Source of the DNA: an uncultured Acidobacteriota bacterium | GTDB taxonomy: Bacteria; Acidobacteriota; UBA6911; CAINFC01 | Direction of reading: 5' to 3' | Assembly: GCA_903847975.1 (NCBI GenBank) | Contig: CAINFC010000090.1 | Span: 1 to 36,754, forward strand | Length of the DNA stretch: 36,754 nucleotides | Shown: positions 28,431 to 36,708 of the stretch, one piece after another | How positions within the stretch are numbered: position 1 is the first letter of the stretch | Layout: each line of letters begins with the position of its first letter | Notes under the pieces: model-generated | Told to the model about the DNA's origin: nothing | Seen by the model: the letters and a program-made list of their open reading frames with translations, nothing else | Databases searched by the model: none | Made by a program: the position numbers and the translations under genes

Positions 28431-28536
28431 TCCGAACCGGACTGGAGCCTTCCGGAAGAGGCCTTTCTGCCTACGGGGGAGAACGTGTGGGTCGTTAAGG
28501 ATTTGTATTCAGCAAGGCGGGTGGAAGGCCCGCTGG

Positions 28537-28581
28537 CATAATAGCCTGGGGCTGCGCTTCGCTCCACCCCAGGCTATTATG
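28537..28581. repeat. Perfect 15-bp inverted repeat with inner GCG/CGC hairpin
   Basis: CATAATAGCCTGGGG (28537-28551) and CCCCAGGCTATTATG (28567-28581) are exact inverses. Inside them GCG (28554-28556) can pair with CGC (28560-28562). The design (outer arm, then an inner GCG/CGC stem) resembles the F3 nested hairpin at 13806-13836. No U tract follows on either side, so it is unlikely to be an ordinary terminator. Confidence 0.6.
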
Positions 28582-28608
28582 TGCCGGGTCATCTTTTCTG
28601 ATAATCCG

Positions 28609-28740
28609 GTAAAAAGTATCTCTTCCCATCCGCAATGCCCTGATTGCTTATTTCTTTCTTCCTGATCTTCCCCTCTTCCTGTGAAAAGAAAAGGCTTACG
28701 GGAAGCAAGGAAGAGCGGGAAGAAAGGCGGAAGGGCAAAC
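28609..28740 (+). repeat. F1 palindromic repeat, copy 5
   Basis: GGTAAAAAGTATCTCTTCCC and TTTCTTTCTTCCTGATCTTC, loop GTGAAAAGAAAAGGCTT, then ACGGGAAGCAAGGAAGAGC. It matches copy 4 in its first 45 bases as well, including the CCCATCCG segment. It lies in the 1.07-kb gene-free stretch 28031-29104, which is a cluster of F2, F1 and F4 elements. Confidence 0.75.
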
Positions 28741-28810
28741 CGGATAGCTTCGCAAAAAGTCTCACATCCACATTCATAACCATTTCCAAAACGAAATCCT
28801 TATTATAGTG

Positions 28811-28878
28811 CAAGCGATAAGCTTGCGTGGCCCAAGCGGAAACCTGCTCGCGGCGCGCCACCTGAAGGTGGAACACCA
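28811..28878 (-). repeat. F4 interspersed repeat, copy 2 (inverted)
   Basis: Reverse complement of the 14031-14091 element: on the minus strand it reads GTTCCACCTTCAGGTGGCGC, then GCGAGCAGGTTTCCGCTTGG, then CACGCAAGC. The CACCT/AGGTG hairpin replaces CAGCCT/AGGCTG, a compensated change on both arms that preserves pairing. Confidence 0.6.
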
Positions 28879-28985
28879 TACGGATTTCTTTTACCAATCG
28901 AATCCGGATCGATTCGTGAGAATTCCCCGGAACCTATCGCTTTTTGTGCCTTCCTCAAACAGGGCTGGCCATTGTGTTGGCGCCA

Positions 28986-29014
28986 TTGACATTGTCGTTC
29001 GGACTATATAGAAT
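28986..29014 (+). promoter_or_regulatory. Sigma-70-like promoter of the surface-polysaccharide operon
   Basis: TTGACA (28986-28991), exactly 17 bp, TAGAAT (29009-29014). The -35 is a perfect match and the -10 has one mismatch. Start expected near 29021, with an 84-nt leader before ATG 29105. Confidence 0.7.
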
Positions 29015-29104
29015 TGGCTTTTAGGCGCATAATATCAAATTCCGATGGAATCGACTCTTCCGATGGATGGCTTTTGCTGAGTCTGTTCCGCCGAGGAGCT
29101 GACG

Positions 29105-31186
29105 ATGATTCGGTCTGTTCTTTATGCTCTGACTGCTGCCTGCCTGGTCCAGTTTTTCCTGGCGATGATCGCTCCGCCGCCGGCCGCCGCCGTTCCCAGC
29201 CGTGGGCTCACTCCATCCGGGCAGACGCTCCCGATTACCATGCCTGTTTTTTCCATTCAGCCTTATAGTCTCGATTCGAGCGTCCTGCTGAGCAACCTGA
29301 GCAAATTTAACCAACTGTATATCACTTCGATGGCTTCGGTGATCACGGTGACGACGCCCGGCGGGGTGACCAGCCTGGCTTCCACAAACAGCTATTCCGG
29401 GAACCTGGCGCAGCAGTTTGCCGGCACAGGCGGACTTTTTGTTCTCAATCTCCCTCAGGCTTTCAATGAAACTCCTTCCGCATTTATCACCATTACGGCC
29501 TCCGGGGTGTGCAATTTCCTGAAGTCGCGCAATCTCTTCCCCAGCGAAGTTCCCTACCCGTACCAATCCTGCAGCAGCCCCACTCTGGCATATAATACAC
29601 GTTCCATTTACAAAGCCAGCAGCCTCACGCAGGGAAAGACGGAAATCGGTAAGCTGATCCAGATTCCCATGCAGATTCCTGTGCACAACTTCGCCCAAGG
29701 GATTACCGCTACAATCTCGGTCCCGCTGGGCGGGCCGGGCGGCCATCTGTCGCTGCTGTTGTCCGGGAGCTCCGGATCCCTGGATTCCAGCCTGCCGGGC
29801 CTGCAGGCCTTCGCCTCTCCCTGGTTCGGACGGCAGCTCAACAGCACACCGATCGGCTATTATACGGTGGTCCCGCAGGGCACGGCCATGGAGCGGTTCA
29901 TGATGCAGTTCCCGCAGGAATGGCAGGTGAGTCCCGGGACGCCGGAGCTTACCTATTACGCGGGATTTCCGGACAGCCCGCAAAGCGTCCTGGTTCCTTA
30001 TTGGATGTTTCCGGATGCCACCGCGTTCGTGTCCGGTACCACTGTAACCTTGCGGTCCTCGTTTCTTCCAGCCGTGGAAAATTTTGTCCCGTCCGTCCAG
30101 ATTGCCTCCCCGGCGCAAGGACTGGTGCCCTGGCCCGGCCAGTCCGTCCCCGTTTCGTTTACCATTACCGGGGCGCATGGCCCCTTCTCCTATAACGTTT
30201 ATCTCGACGATTCCGTGGTTATTACCGGGACGACGTCAAGCGGGTCTCCTGCCGGGGGAAGCTTCCCGATGCCGCCTTCCGGTGAGCGGCCGGAAGGGCG
30301 GGTCTTGCGGGTGGAAGCCAGAAACAGCTACGGCCAAGCCGGCAGCGGCGTGGTGTACCTGGGCGCACCGCAGGCCCTCTACCTGCCGATGGTGACAAAA
30401 GGGGGGACCGCCGCCGCCCGGGAGGCTTCGGAGTTCTTGCCCGCTCCAAGTCAAGCCCGGACTCCTTCGGGGACTTATACGCGGGTCGGAGTGGAATGGG
30501 TATCCAATTACCACGGCACGGCGCCCAACCTGGCCATGACCGGGCCCGATGCGGAAGGGCTTTACCACTGGCTGGGTTCTTCCGGCATCGGCTGGACCAA
30601 GGCGTTCAACTACGGCAACGATTCGGCGTGGGAAAAGGACTGGCGGGACTGCACCCTGGGCGGAATCGACTGCGGCATGGGCGTGGACCGGGCGGAGCTG
30701 GTCTATTTCGCGGGTCATGGCTCCCCGTCGCGCTGGTATTTCGGGGTGAGCCGGAACGCCCGGGCGGCTTCGGCTGCCCATGCCCGCTTTCAGAACATCC
30801 GCTGGTCGGGTTTTGCCTCCTGCCAGACGCTGCGCGGAGGGCCGTTCGTAGGGGTCGGGAATCCTCCCTTGACCGAGTGGTTCAACTCCTTCCAGGGTTC
30901 CAACATGGTCCTCGGGTTCCACAGCGGCATGATGGACGTGGCCTTCGGGCCGATCCTGGGATTCTACCTGCGCAATTCCATTTATGACTTTGCTCCGGCC
31001 CTGCAGCCTTCGATCCGGAGCGCCTGGCTGATCACCGCATTTTTCATGAACGCCGGAAGGCCCTCTTACCTTTACGCCATAGGCAACCGCAACCCGATGG
31101 ACGACAAGCTGCCGGCATCCACTTCCGCTCCTTTGGCGGCACTCACCGGGATTACGGAATACCGCTGGGTCTGGTGGGAAGAGTGA
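29105..31186 (+). CDS. Secreted protein with C-terminal caspase-like His/Cys domain (DUF6345-like)
   Basis: 693 residues; ATG 29105 follows GAGGAG. A signal peptide (SVLYALTAACLVQFFLAMIA, ending AAA near residue 29) leads to an unrecognised beta-rich region (30-320), then an Ig-like segment (about 335-420: VQIASPAQG...VSFTITGAHGPFSYNVYLDD) ending in ALYLPMVTKGG. The C-terminal domain (about 455-693) begins VGVEWVSNYHG and holds LVYFAGHGSP with His538 and SGFASCQTLRGG with Cys573. A His-Gly followed by a hydrophobic strand ending Ser-Cys is the arrangement of clan CD (caspase/gingipain) peptidases. I recall DUF6345 proteins as having these motifs. Peptidase activity is an inference. It heads a run with a Wzy-like protein 39 bp downstream. 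Confidence 0.75.
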   Translation: MIRSVLYALTAACLVQFFLAMIAPPPAAAVPSRGLTPSGQTLPITMPVFSIQPYSLDSSVLLSNLSKFNQLYITSMASVITVTTPGGVTSLASTNSYSGNLAQQFAGTGGLFVLNLPQAFNETPSAFITITASGVCNFLKSRNLFPSEVPYPYQSCSSPTLAYNTRSIYKASSLTQGKTEIGKLIQIPMQIPVHNFAQGITATISVPLGGPGGHLSLLLSGSSGSLDSSLPGLQAFASPWFGRQLNSTPIGYYTVVPQGTAMERFMMQFPQEWQVSPGTPELTYYAGFPDSPQSVLVPYWMFPDATAFVSGTTVTLRSSFLPAVENFVPSVQIASPAQGLVPWPGQSVPVSFTITGAHGPFSYNVYLDDSVVITGTTSSGSPAGGSFPMPPSGERPEGRVLRVEARNSYGQAGSGVVYLGAPQALYLPMVTKGGTAAAREASEFLPAPSQARTPSGTYTRVGVEWVSNYHGTAPNLAMTGPDAEGLYHWLGSSGIGWTKAFNYGNDSAWEKDWRDCTLGGIDCGMGVDRAELVYFAGHGSPSRWYFGVSRNARAASAAHARFQNIRWSGFASCQTLRGGPFVGVGNPPLTEWFNSFQGSNMVLGFHSGMMDVAFGPILGFYLRNSIYDFAPALQPSIRSAWLITAFFMNAGRPSYLYAIGNRNPMDDKLPASTSAPLAALTGITEYRWVWWEE

Positions 31187-31225
31187 CCTTCAACGGCGGC
31201 GCGGCCTTCGACTGACGGGTGCCCA

Positions 31226-34087
31226 TTGTATTCCTTCGCCGGATCTTTGTTCCGCTATGCGGCCGGAGTGCGGGAGGCCTGCTGGCTGACCGCACTGGCC
31301 GCCATACCGATTTTTTTTAACGTCTATTCCAACCGCGTGTTTGAGCCGGATAAGATCGCCCTGATCCGCACCCTGGCGATCGTCTCGGCGGCGGCCTGGC
31401 TGTTCGGATTTTTCGCCTGCCCTCCGGAGAGATTCCGTGCCGGGGGCATGATCGGCAGGACCGCGGCCCGCCTGCGGGAATCTCCGCTCGAGGCCGCACT
31501 CCTGCTGTTTCTCGGTGTGCAGTTGCTGTCCACGGTCCTTTCGCTTCAGCCTGCGCTCAGCTTTTTCGGATCCTACTACCGGTCGCAGGGCACTCTAACG
31601 CTGCTTTGCTTCCTGCTGCTCGGTGCCGCACCCGCATTCGGTTTGCGGTCTTCCTCCGGGTTCAGCCGGCTGTTTGATGCCGTGGCCTTGGGCAGCGTGC
31701 CGGTCAGCCTGTACGGCATCATGCAGCACTACCGGCTGGAGCCCATGCAGTGGGCGGTGGGGACCGCGGCCCGCGTCAAGGGGAACATGGGGAATGAGAT
31801 CTTTCTGGCCGCCTACCTGATTCTGGCTTCCATCGTGCTCCTGGGGCAGGCCCTGCGCTTCACCTGCGGCGGTCGGACCCTGTGGGTCTCCCAGAGGAAG
31901 GACCGCGGCCGCCTGGCGGTTTATTTTTTTGTCCTGGTGCTGAACCTGACCGCGCTCTGGTATACCCAGAGCCGCGGTCCGCAGCTGGCGTTCGCATGCG
32001 GTCTTTACTTTCTCCTGCTGCTTTCGGCGGCCTGCTTCCGGTGGCGGCGTCTCGCCTGGGGCCTCCTGGCCGCCGGGCTGCTGGTTCTGACGCTCGGCTG
32101 GCTGCACCGCCTTCCGGACGGGCCGCAATCCCCATGGATGAAGGCCCTGGGCCTGGAACGCCTTTCCCGGCTTGCCGAGGAATTACGAACGACGCAAGGG
32201 ACGGCGGGCGTACGGTGGTGGATCTGGGACGGGACCGTCCGATTGATCCAGCCTCATGCGCCCATCCGCAACCCGGAGAGCGGAGAGGACCGGCTGAATT
32301 TCCTTCGCCCGCTGCTGGGCTACGGGCCGGAAACTCTTTCCCTGGTATTCCCGCGATTTTACCCGCCGCCGCTCGGCCGGCTGGAAAAGGTTGAGGCGAT
32401 CGCCGACCGCGCCCACTCCGAGCTCCTGGACATCGCGGCCGGATCCGGAGTTCTGGGCGGCCTGGCTTATCTTTGGATCTGGGCGGCTCTGGTTCGCGGC
32501 TGCCTGGGCGGACTGGGCCTGATCGGCACCACCGGTGAAAAACGCATTTTCTGGTATGTTTCCGGCATGAGCAGCCTGCTGGTCACGACTCTTTTTGTCC
32601 GTTGGGGCGGTTGGGCCTTATCCGCCCTGGGCCTGGTAATCGGGCTTCTGGCCGGCTGGGCGGCTTTCCTGTTCTGGTGCGCCCTTCGGAACCGCAGCCG
32701 GTACCCGGAACCGACCGTTCACCTGCCGGCCTGGCAATCCTGGGCGCTGATCGGATTTCTGGCCGCGCTGCTTGCGCATCTGGCCGAGAGCAACCTGAGC
32801 CTGACCGTGGCTGCCACGCAGATCAACGCCTGGATCTTCATGGGGTGCTGTCTGGCTCTGCTGCATCGCTCCCGGGATTCAGTGCCGTCCAGGACCGGGG
32901 CCCGGGAGAATCCGGAAACCTCCACCGGCTGGATGGTGGCCCTGGTGCTCCTGGCGCTGAGCTATTCTTTCGGAGCCATGGATTTTCAAACATTGCTCGG
33001 CTCGGAAAGCGGGTCCGCGGAACAGGGACTGTCTCCGGCGGCCAAGGGGCTCTTTTTGCTGTTCCTGGTCACATGGGGTGCCGGTGCCCGGCTGATCTGG
33101 GCCGATAAGGCCGCAGCCGCCAAGTCCTGTCCATGGCGGAAAGCGGCCGCGCCGCTCCTGCTCCCGCTTCTCCCTGGCATGCTGATCGCCCTGCTGGCCG
33201 TCCGATACCGGGATGCCCTGGCCGGCCGGATCCAAGTTCCGTATGAAAGGATGGTCGAATCGGTGGATTCCTTTACCGGCATTTTCTCCCTGGTACTGGC
33301 GCTCCTGATGGTTCTGCTTTTCGGATGGTCGTGGTTCCTGCGCCCCAGGGACAACCTGCTTTTTCCGGCTTTCCCTGTCCGCCGCTGGAGGAAAGCCGCG
33401 GCCGCAGCGTTCGGCGGCCTGATCCTCTGGTTCTCCTGGGAGTCGTTGCAGGCCTGGGCCGTGCAGCCCGTCCGGGCGGATATGGTTTACCGCCAGGGGC
33501 TGCAGGCCGAAGCGGATAGCCGGCTGCCGTCGGCTGCCGCGCTCTATGAGCGCAGCCTCGGGATGCAGCCCCGTCAGGATTATTACTACCTTTCCGTGGC
33601 GCGGCTCCGGCTGCGAGCGGCGCTCTTTTCTTCCGATGCCCGCGAGGCGGAGCGGCTGCGGGCCGAAGCGGAGAGGCATATCCGCGAAGCCCGGCGGCTC
33701 AATCCCTACCATCCCGATCCGACCTGGGCCCTGGCCCGGCTTTTTCACGCCTGGGCCATACGCACCACCGGCAGCGAGGAGAGACGCCGTCTGGCCGAAG
33801 AAGCCGAGAGGCAGTACGGGGAAGCGGAGCAGCTCAGCCCGGCACAGGTCATCCTGCTGTGCGAAAGGGCCGGGCTGCGGCTGCAGCTCCTGGATGATCC
33901 GACGGGAGCGGTCGAGCTGGCGCGCCGGGCGCTCGATTTGAATCCCCAATATAAAGCCGGCTTGGAGGTAATGGCTGTGGCCTGTGATGAGCTGAGCCGG
34001 CGGGCGGATGCTCCCGCCGAATCCCAAAGGTGGAAAACGCTGGCGGAGGAAGCCCGCCGGCAGGCCCTGCCGCCGGCGAACCAGTGA
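31226..34087 (+). CDS. O-antigen ligase/polymerase-like membrane protein with C-terminal TPRs
   Basis: 953 residues from a TTG at 31226 (weak ribosome site; the start is uncertain, a few residues either way). About a dozen helices span 1-550 and 590-740. The Wzy_C/WaaL pattern is visible: GNMGNEIFLAAYLILAS, TQSRGPQLAFACGLYFLLLL, and AHSELLDIAAGSGVLGGLAYL. These proteins join or polymerise lipid-linked glycans on the outer face of the inner membrane. After the last helix (about 755) a TPR-like region starts at VYRQGLQAEADSRLPSAAALYE, continues through AERHIREARRLNPYHPDP and ends near ALDLNPQYKAGLEVMA. The TPRs may recruit partners. The next gene starts 1 nt after the stop. Confidence 0.85.
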   Translation: MYSFAGSLFRYAAGVREACWLTALAAIPIFFNVYSNRVFEPDKIALIRTLAIVSAAAWLFGFFACPPERFRAGGMIGRTAARLRESPLEAALLLFLGVQLLSTVLSLQPALSFFGSYYRSQGTLTLLCFLLLGAAPAFGLRSSSGFSRLFDAVALGSVPVSLYGIMQHYRLEPMQWAVGTAARVKGNMGNEIFLAAYLILASIVLLGQALRFTCGGRTLWVSQRKDRGRLAVYFFVLVLNLTALWYTQSRGPQLAFACGLYFLLLLSAACFRWRRLAWGLLAAGLLVLTLGWLHRLPDGPQSPWMKALGLERLSRLAEELRTTQGTAGVRWWIWDGTVRLIQPHAPIRNPESGEDRLNFLRPLLGYGPETLSLVFPRFYPPPLGRLEKVEAIADRAHSELLDIAAGSGVLGGLAYLWIWAALVRGCLGGLGLIGTTGEKRIFWYVSGMSSLLVTTLFVRWGGWALSALGLVIGLLAGWAAFLFWCALRNRSRYPEPTVHLPAWQSWALIGFLAALLAHLAESNLSLTVAATQINAWIFMGCCLALLHRSRDSVPSRTGARENPETSTGWMVALVLLALSYSFGAMDFQTLLGSESGSAEQGLSPAAKGLFLLFLVTWGAGARLIWADKAAAAKSCPWRKAAAPLLLPLLPGMLIALLAVRYRDALAGRIQVPYERMVESVDSFTGIFSLVLALLMVLLFGWSWFLRPRDNLLFPAFPVRRWRKAAAAAFGGLILWFSWESLQAWAVQPVRADMVYRQGLQAEADSRLPSAAALYERSLGMQPRQDYYYLSVARLRLRAALFSSDAREAERLRAEAERHIREARRLNPYHPDPTWALARLFHAWAIRTTGSEERRRLAEEAERQYGEAEQLSPAQVILLCERAGLRLQLLDDPTGAVELARRALDLNPQYKAGLEVMAVACDELSRRADAPAESQRWKTLAEEARRQALPPANQ

Positions 34088-34088
34088 A

Positions 34089-35279
34089 ATGCGGAACCCC
34101 CCTGGGCAGACCCTGCCGCTGCGGATTGCATTTGTCGACCACTGCCCGGTCCGCGGCGGAGCGCAAATCGCTTTGTTGCGCATCCTGAGCCGGATCGACC
34201 GGCATATCGTGGATCCGGTTTTTTTCCTTCCATCGCAGGCTTCGATCCGGCAGGACCTCCAGCGGCTGGGAATCCGCTGCGTCCCCATCGCTCTCCCGCC
34301 GATTCGAAAAGGCTTTCCCGGCAGTTTGAGTGCCCTGCTGGCGGCCGCCGGGCAGCTGCGCCGCTCGCTCCGGAGGGAGGGGATCGACGGGGTGCATGCC
34401 AACACGGTTCGAGCCCAGATGCTGTCTGCCCTCGGATCTCCGGTGCCGGCCTTCTGGTGGCTGCATGACGACACGTTTCCCCGAACCCTGTTTCGCTTCC
34501 TTCGTCGCCGGTCCGCCTGGATTGCTGCCAATTCCAGGTTCATTGCGGATCGCTACGGGCTTCTGCGGCTGCCCGGCACCTCGGTGCTGCCGAACGGCCT
34601 GGAGGAGGATCCGGCGGCAGGAGACCGGCAATCGTTCCGAAGGGCATTCGGCATTCCGGAGGATGCCCTGGTGGTGGCCGCCGCGGGGAGGCTGGTGCGC
34701 ATGAAGGGGCAGGACCTTTTTCTGGAAGCGGCGGCGCGCGTGGCCGACCGGATGCCCGGGATTTATTTCCTGGTCATCGGGGAGGCTTCCGCAGAAGACG
34801 AAGGGCCGGGGCCCCACTCCGGCGGGACCGCCTATCGCCGCCATCTGGAATGCCTCTCCGTTGGGATTGCGGGCAAGGGCCGGGTGATTTTTTGCGGCCA
34901 TCTGCACCCTATGGCCGATGCCTATGCCGGCATGGATCTCCTGGTGCACTATCCGTCGCGGCCCGAAGCGTTCGGGCTGGTGCTGATCGAAGCCATGAGG
35001 GCCGGTGTCCCGGTGATCGCCGCGCAGGAAGGCGGCCCGCTGGAAATCGTGGAGCCGGAATCGAGCGGGCGGCTGGTGCCCCCGCGTGACCCGGCTCGCC
35101 TGGCCGAGGAGATCCGGTCTCTTCTAAACGACCCGGCGCGCCGGGCGGAGTTCGCCCGGAAGGGCCCCCGGGTCGTCCGCCGGAAGTTTCGCCTTGAAGA
35201 TCAGGTTCGCCGGCTGGAAGAAATCTATCTCCGGGTGTTTGGGTCCGGCCGTCCCGGGTCGGCGGCGGACCGGGCATAA
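34089..35279 (+). CDS. Family 4 (GT-B) glycosyltransferase
   Basis: 396 residues. ATG 34089 begins one base after the stop of the ligase gene, with no clear ribosome site, so re-initiation is likely. The N-terminal half is LPLRIAFVDHCPVRGGAQIAL, the opening expected of GT4 enzymes with a glycine-rich loop. The C-terminal nucleotide-sugar domain has AAAGRLVRMKGQDLFLEAA, then the E-x7-E motif RPEAFGLVLIEAMRAGVPVIAAQEGGPLEIV. It presumably adds a sugar to a lipid-linked glycan for the adjacent ligase. Donor and acceptor cannot be inferred. Confidence 0.9.
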   Translation: MRNPPGQTLPLRIAFVDHCPVRGGAQIALLRILSRIDRHIVDPVFFLPSQASIRQDLQRLGIRCVPIALPPIRKGFPGSLSALLAAAGQLRRSLRREGIDGVHANTVRAQMLSALGSPVPAFWWLHDDTFPRTLFRFLRRRSAWIAANSRFIADRYGLLRLPGTSVLPNGLEEDPAAGDRQSFRRAFGIPEDALVVAAAGRLVRMKGQDLFLEAAARVADRMPGIYFLVIGEASAEDEGPGPHSGGTAYRRHLECLSVGIAGKGRVIFCGHLHPMADAYAGMDLLVHYPSRPEAFGLVLIEAMRAGVPVIAAQEGGPLEIVEPESSGRLVPPRDPARLAEEIRSLLNDPARRAEFARKGPRVVRRKFRLEDQVRRLEEIYLRVFGSGRPGSAADRA

Positions 35280-35289
35280 AGCGGAGCAC

Positions 35290-36459
35290 ATGGTGAAGAA
35301 GATTCGCGTCATTCTCGACGGGCGGGTCATCACCGATCACTTTCCGGGCATCGGCAACTACGCCCGGAATCTGGCCCTGGCCCTGGCTGAAGAGGAGGAT
35401 CTGGAGCTGCTGGTGGTGCAATCGGCCGGCGGCCGGGGGGATGCCGGACACCTGCCATCTCTTTCCTCCCACCCGCGGATTCGGATGATTTCCTGCCCGG
35501 CAGGCCCCGTGAGCCTGGCCCAGCACTATTGCCTGGACCGGCTTGCCGGAAAATACGGCGCGGACCTCTGGCATTCGACCTGGTACATGGCGCCCTGGCT
35601 GAAAATGTCCTGCCCGACGGTGTTCACCTTTTACGATACGATCCCGCTGCTCCTGCCGCAGTACTGGCCGGCGGTTCACCGGATCCTTTTCCGGCTGGCC
35701 CACCGGCTGGCATTCCGGTCCATGAGCGGGGGCATCGTGCTGTCGCAGTCCGCGAAAAAAGATCTGGAGCGGCTGGCCGGGGCCCGGGGCGGCTCCCTGG
35801 TTCCCATTCCGCCGGGGGTACCGTCGCACTATGCACCTGCCGCTCCGGAAGCGGTCCGGCAGGTGCGGAACCGCTACCGCCTGGACCGCGACTACATGTT
35901 TTTTGTGGGAATCAACAAGCCTTCCAAAAATCTGACCGGACTTCTGGCGGCCTACCGGCAGCATCGGCGGAGCATGTCCGAGGCCCAGCCCCTGCTGGTG
36001 GTGGCCGGTCCCTGGGATTCGCGATACCCGGAAGCACGCGCTATGGCGATGGCCGATGACCTGCGGGACTCGGTCCGCTTCCTGGGATTTGTTCCGGCAG
36101 AGGAAATGCCGGCTCTTTATACCGGATCGCTTTTCTATGTCTGCCCTTCGCTGCAGGAGGGGTTTGGATTTCCCCTGGCGGAGGCCATGGCCTGCGGAAC
36201 GGCGGTGGCCTGCAGCCGTGCCGGAAGCCTGCCGGAGGTGGCCGGAGAGGCCGCCTGCTATTTTGACCCGGAAAATGCCGCCGAACTGGCCGATGTTCTG
36301 ACGAAGGCGGCGACGGATGCCGTATGGCGAAAAGCATCGTCGGCATTGGGCCGGGAGCGGGCGGCCCGCTTCTCCTGGAAAAATACCGCCCGTCGGACCC
36401 TGGAGATCTACCGCGAGGTTCTGGACCGCGAATCAGCCCCTGCCCGCCGGCGGCGTTAG
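35290..36459 (+). CDS. Family 4 (GT-B) glycosyltransferase
   Basis: 389 residues from ATG 35290; GTG 35293 is an alternative start that would sit at a better distance (six bases) from the GGAG at 35283. The N-terminus (IRVILDGRVITDHFPGIGNYARNLALAL) is characteristic of mannosyltransferase-like GT4 enzymes. FVGINKPSKNL and the E-x7-E motif LQEGFGFPLAEAMACGTAVACS follow. It lies 10 bp after the previous glycosyltransferase and ends the run of same-strand genes. The last 295 bp of the window hold repeats only. Confidence 0.9.
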   Translation: MVKKIRVILDGRVITDHFPGIGNYARNLALALAEEEDLELLVVQSAGGRGDAGHLPSLSSHPRIRMISCPAGPVSLAQHYCLDRLAGKYGADLWHSTWYMAPWLKMSCPTVFTFYDTIPLLLPQYWPAVHRILFRLAHRLAFRSMSGGIVLSQSAKKDLERLAGARGGSLVPIPPGVPSHYAPAAPEAVRQVRNRYRLDRDYMFFVGINKPSKNLTGLLAAYRQHRRSMSEAQPLLVVAGPWDSRYPEARAMAMADDLRDSVRFLGFVPAEEMPALYTGSLFYVCPSLQEGFGFPLAEAMACGTAVACSRAGSLPEVAGEAACYFDPENAAELADVLTKAATDAVWRKASSALGRERAARFSWKNTARRTLEIYREVLDRESAPARRRR

Positions 36460-36547
36460 GCATACGGTTCGCCGGAAATCCGCCACCCTCCCGGAAAACA
36501 AAAGTCGCAGGGAGGGCGGTGTCCGCTTTGCAGGAATACAACCGAAA

Positions 36548-36679
36548 TGCAGATGTCCCTTAGGGGATTTGCGTGTTTGCCACAATGGGCGAAATAGCGG
36601 AAATCGTACCGTTGTGAAACCCTGTATATGCCGAACGAGATCGTTCTTGCGGGACTCAAAGTCCTGTAAGGGACGGCAG
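36548..36679. repeat. F2 element, degenerate full copy
   Basis: GTCCCTTAGGGGATTTGCGT at the left and AAGTCCTGTAAGGGACGGC (36659-36677) at the right are the degenerate ends. The core GCGAAATAGCGG and ATCGTACCGTTGTG is well kept. The length is about 132 bp against 148 for the copy at 28238. Confidence 0.65.
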
Positions 36680-36708
36680 AACAATCCGGATGGAGCTGCA
36701 TTAAGTTT

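Noticed and set aside
28537-28581. Rho-independent terminator
   Set aside because: No U-rich tail on either strand and no gene end nearby.
28589-28897. Small minus-strand ORF (102 codons) in the gene-free stretch
   Set aside because: Half of it is translated F1 repeat and no ribosome site is seen.
32879-34543. 554-codon minus-strand frame opposite the ligase and glycosyltransferase genes
   Set aside because: Crosses the boundary of two real plus-strand genes and has no recognisable motif.
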